Source: Paramuribaculum sp. (GTDB taxonomy: Bacteria > Bacteroidota > Bacteroidia > Bacteroidales > Muribaculaceae). From it: DNA of 5,879 bases. A program made the translations under genes and the position numbers. Below the pieces are notes generated by a model. The model saw only the letters and a list, made by a program, of their open reading frames with translations, was not told the DNA's origin and made no database searches. Positions 5,650 to 5,879 of the stretch are shown here, piece after piece (the stretch's first letter is position 1; each line of letters starts with the position of its first letter). The stretch spans positions 1-5,879 of the forward strand of contig JAIDQW010000100.1 in assembly GCA_029062075.1 (NCBI GenBank). Reading direction: 5' to 3'.

Positions 5650-5736
5650 ATGAAACATTTATTTAAGAAGCTTGTAGGGTGGTTCTCAGAAGGGGCTTCA
5701 ATAGCTTTTGGAGGAGAAGATCACCATTTACGCTAA
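5650..5736 (+). CDS. Putative 28-residue amphipathic peptide
   Basis: The ORF begins MKHLFKKLVGWFSEGASIAF and ends GGEDHHLR. Residues Leu4, Phe5, Leu8, Val9, Trp11/Phe12, Ala16, Ala19 and Phe20 can form one hydrophobic helix face, with Lys2, Lys6 and Lys7 on the other. A membrane-surface helix with an acidic, His-containing tail is therefore plausible. There is no signal peptide. A weak AAAAGG lies about 10 nt before the ATG, and I found no consensus promoter. An intrinsic terminator begins 7 nt after the stop, which supports a dedicated short transcript. I do not recognise the family. It could be a microprotein, a type I toxin-like peptide, or a chance ORF inside a small RNA. Confidence 0.4.
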   Translation: MKHLFKKLVGWFSEGASIAFGGEDHHLR

Positions 5737-5743
5737 TGATTGT

Positions 5744-5774
5744 AAAGTACTCGTAAAAGCGGGCACTTTTTTTT
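5744..5774 (+). terminator. Intrinsic terminator after the 28-codon ORF
   Basis: AAAGT (5744-5748) pairs with ACTTT (5765-5769), and CTCG (5750-5753) with CGGG (5760-5763), with one A/C mismatch between and a TAAAAG loop. The stem runs into eight T (5767-5774). This is a convincing plus-strand terminator and implies a transcript arriving from the left. Confidence 0.75.
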
Positions 5775-5781
5775 GTTTCTT

Positions 5782-5813
5782 TTTGGGAGTTGAGTTATTT
5801 AGTGGTAATTTTG
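5782..5813 (+). promoter_or_regulatory. Consensus promoter pointing out of the right edge
   Basis: TTTG (5782-5785), a 20-bp spacer and TAATTTTG (5806-5813) fit the Bacteroidetes promoter pattern exactly. Transcription would start near 5818. No convincing gene start is seen in the remaining 60 bases, so its gene presumably lies beyond the window. Confidence 0.6.
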
Positions 5814-5879
5814 TGATGTATTATTCGTGCTATGGTATGAATAATATTATATGTAATAGAGTATCATTTAACTAAATAC

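Noticed and set aside
5836..5874. A 12-codon ORF after the right-edge promoter
   Set aside because: It is too short and A/T-rich to support, with no ribosome site or recognisable peptide.
1..5879. CRISPR array or complete insertion sequence
   Set aside because: I see no regularly spaced repeats, no transposase and no terminal inverted repeat pair.

Overview
The window looks like a piece of a Bacteroidales (gut Bacteroides/Muribaculaceae-type) chromosome. Three of its promoters fit or closely approach the Bacteroidetes pattern TTTG, about 20 bp, TAnnTTTG. Shine-Dalgarno signals are mostly weak, the tRNA has no encoded CCA, and the protein families match that group. This assignment comes from sequence style and family recall, not from a database search.

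The core is a minus-strand operon at 4748..525. It encodes an outer-membrane TolC-type channel, an EmrA/HlyD-type periplasmic adaptor and a 14-helix MFS (DHA2-like) pump. The three genes overlap or lie 1 nt apart and together should form a tripartite drug or metabolite exporter spanning both membranes. A near-consensus promoter sits about 190 nt before the channel gene. The leader between them holds a 34-codon ORF (4688..4584) with GC-rich hairpins and a repeated Asn-Trp codon pair. It looks like a leader peptide that senses the ribosome or a drug, and it is the most interesting element here.

The left end (1..514) is a junkyard of truncated genes. On the plus strand, the first helix of an SMR (EmrE/SugE-type) transporter is fused in frame to the C-terminal part of a NimA-like flavin-binding (PNPOx-fold) protein. 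On the minus strand, 10 nt after the pump gene, lie the first 30 codons of a response regulator. That fragment stops where the flavoprotein remnant begins, at a 7-bp inverted repeat. This is either a real deletion/recombination scar or an assembly chimera.

The right part (4874..5300) holds decayed minus-strand coding remnants that resemble tails of Bacteroidales conjugative-element proteins. They lie next to the 3' end of an intact tRNA-Lys(TTT) gene, which has its own promoter and terminator; such a place is a common integration site. Beyond it is a solitary 28-codon ORF (5650..5736) followed at once by a strong intrinsic terminator. A consensus promoter at the right edge points out of the window.
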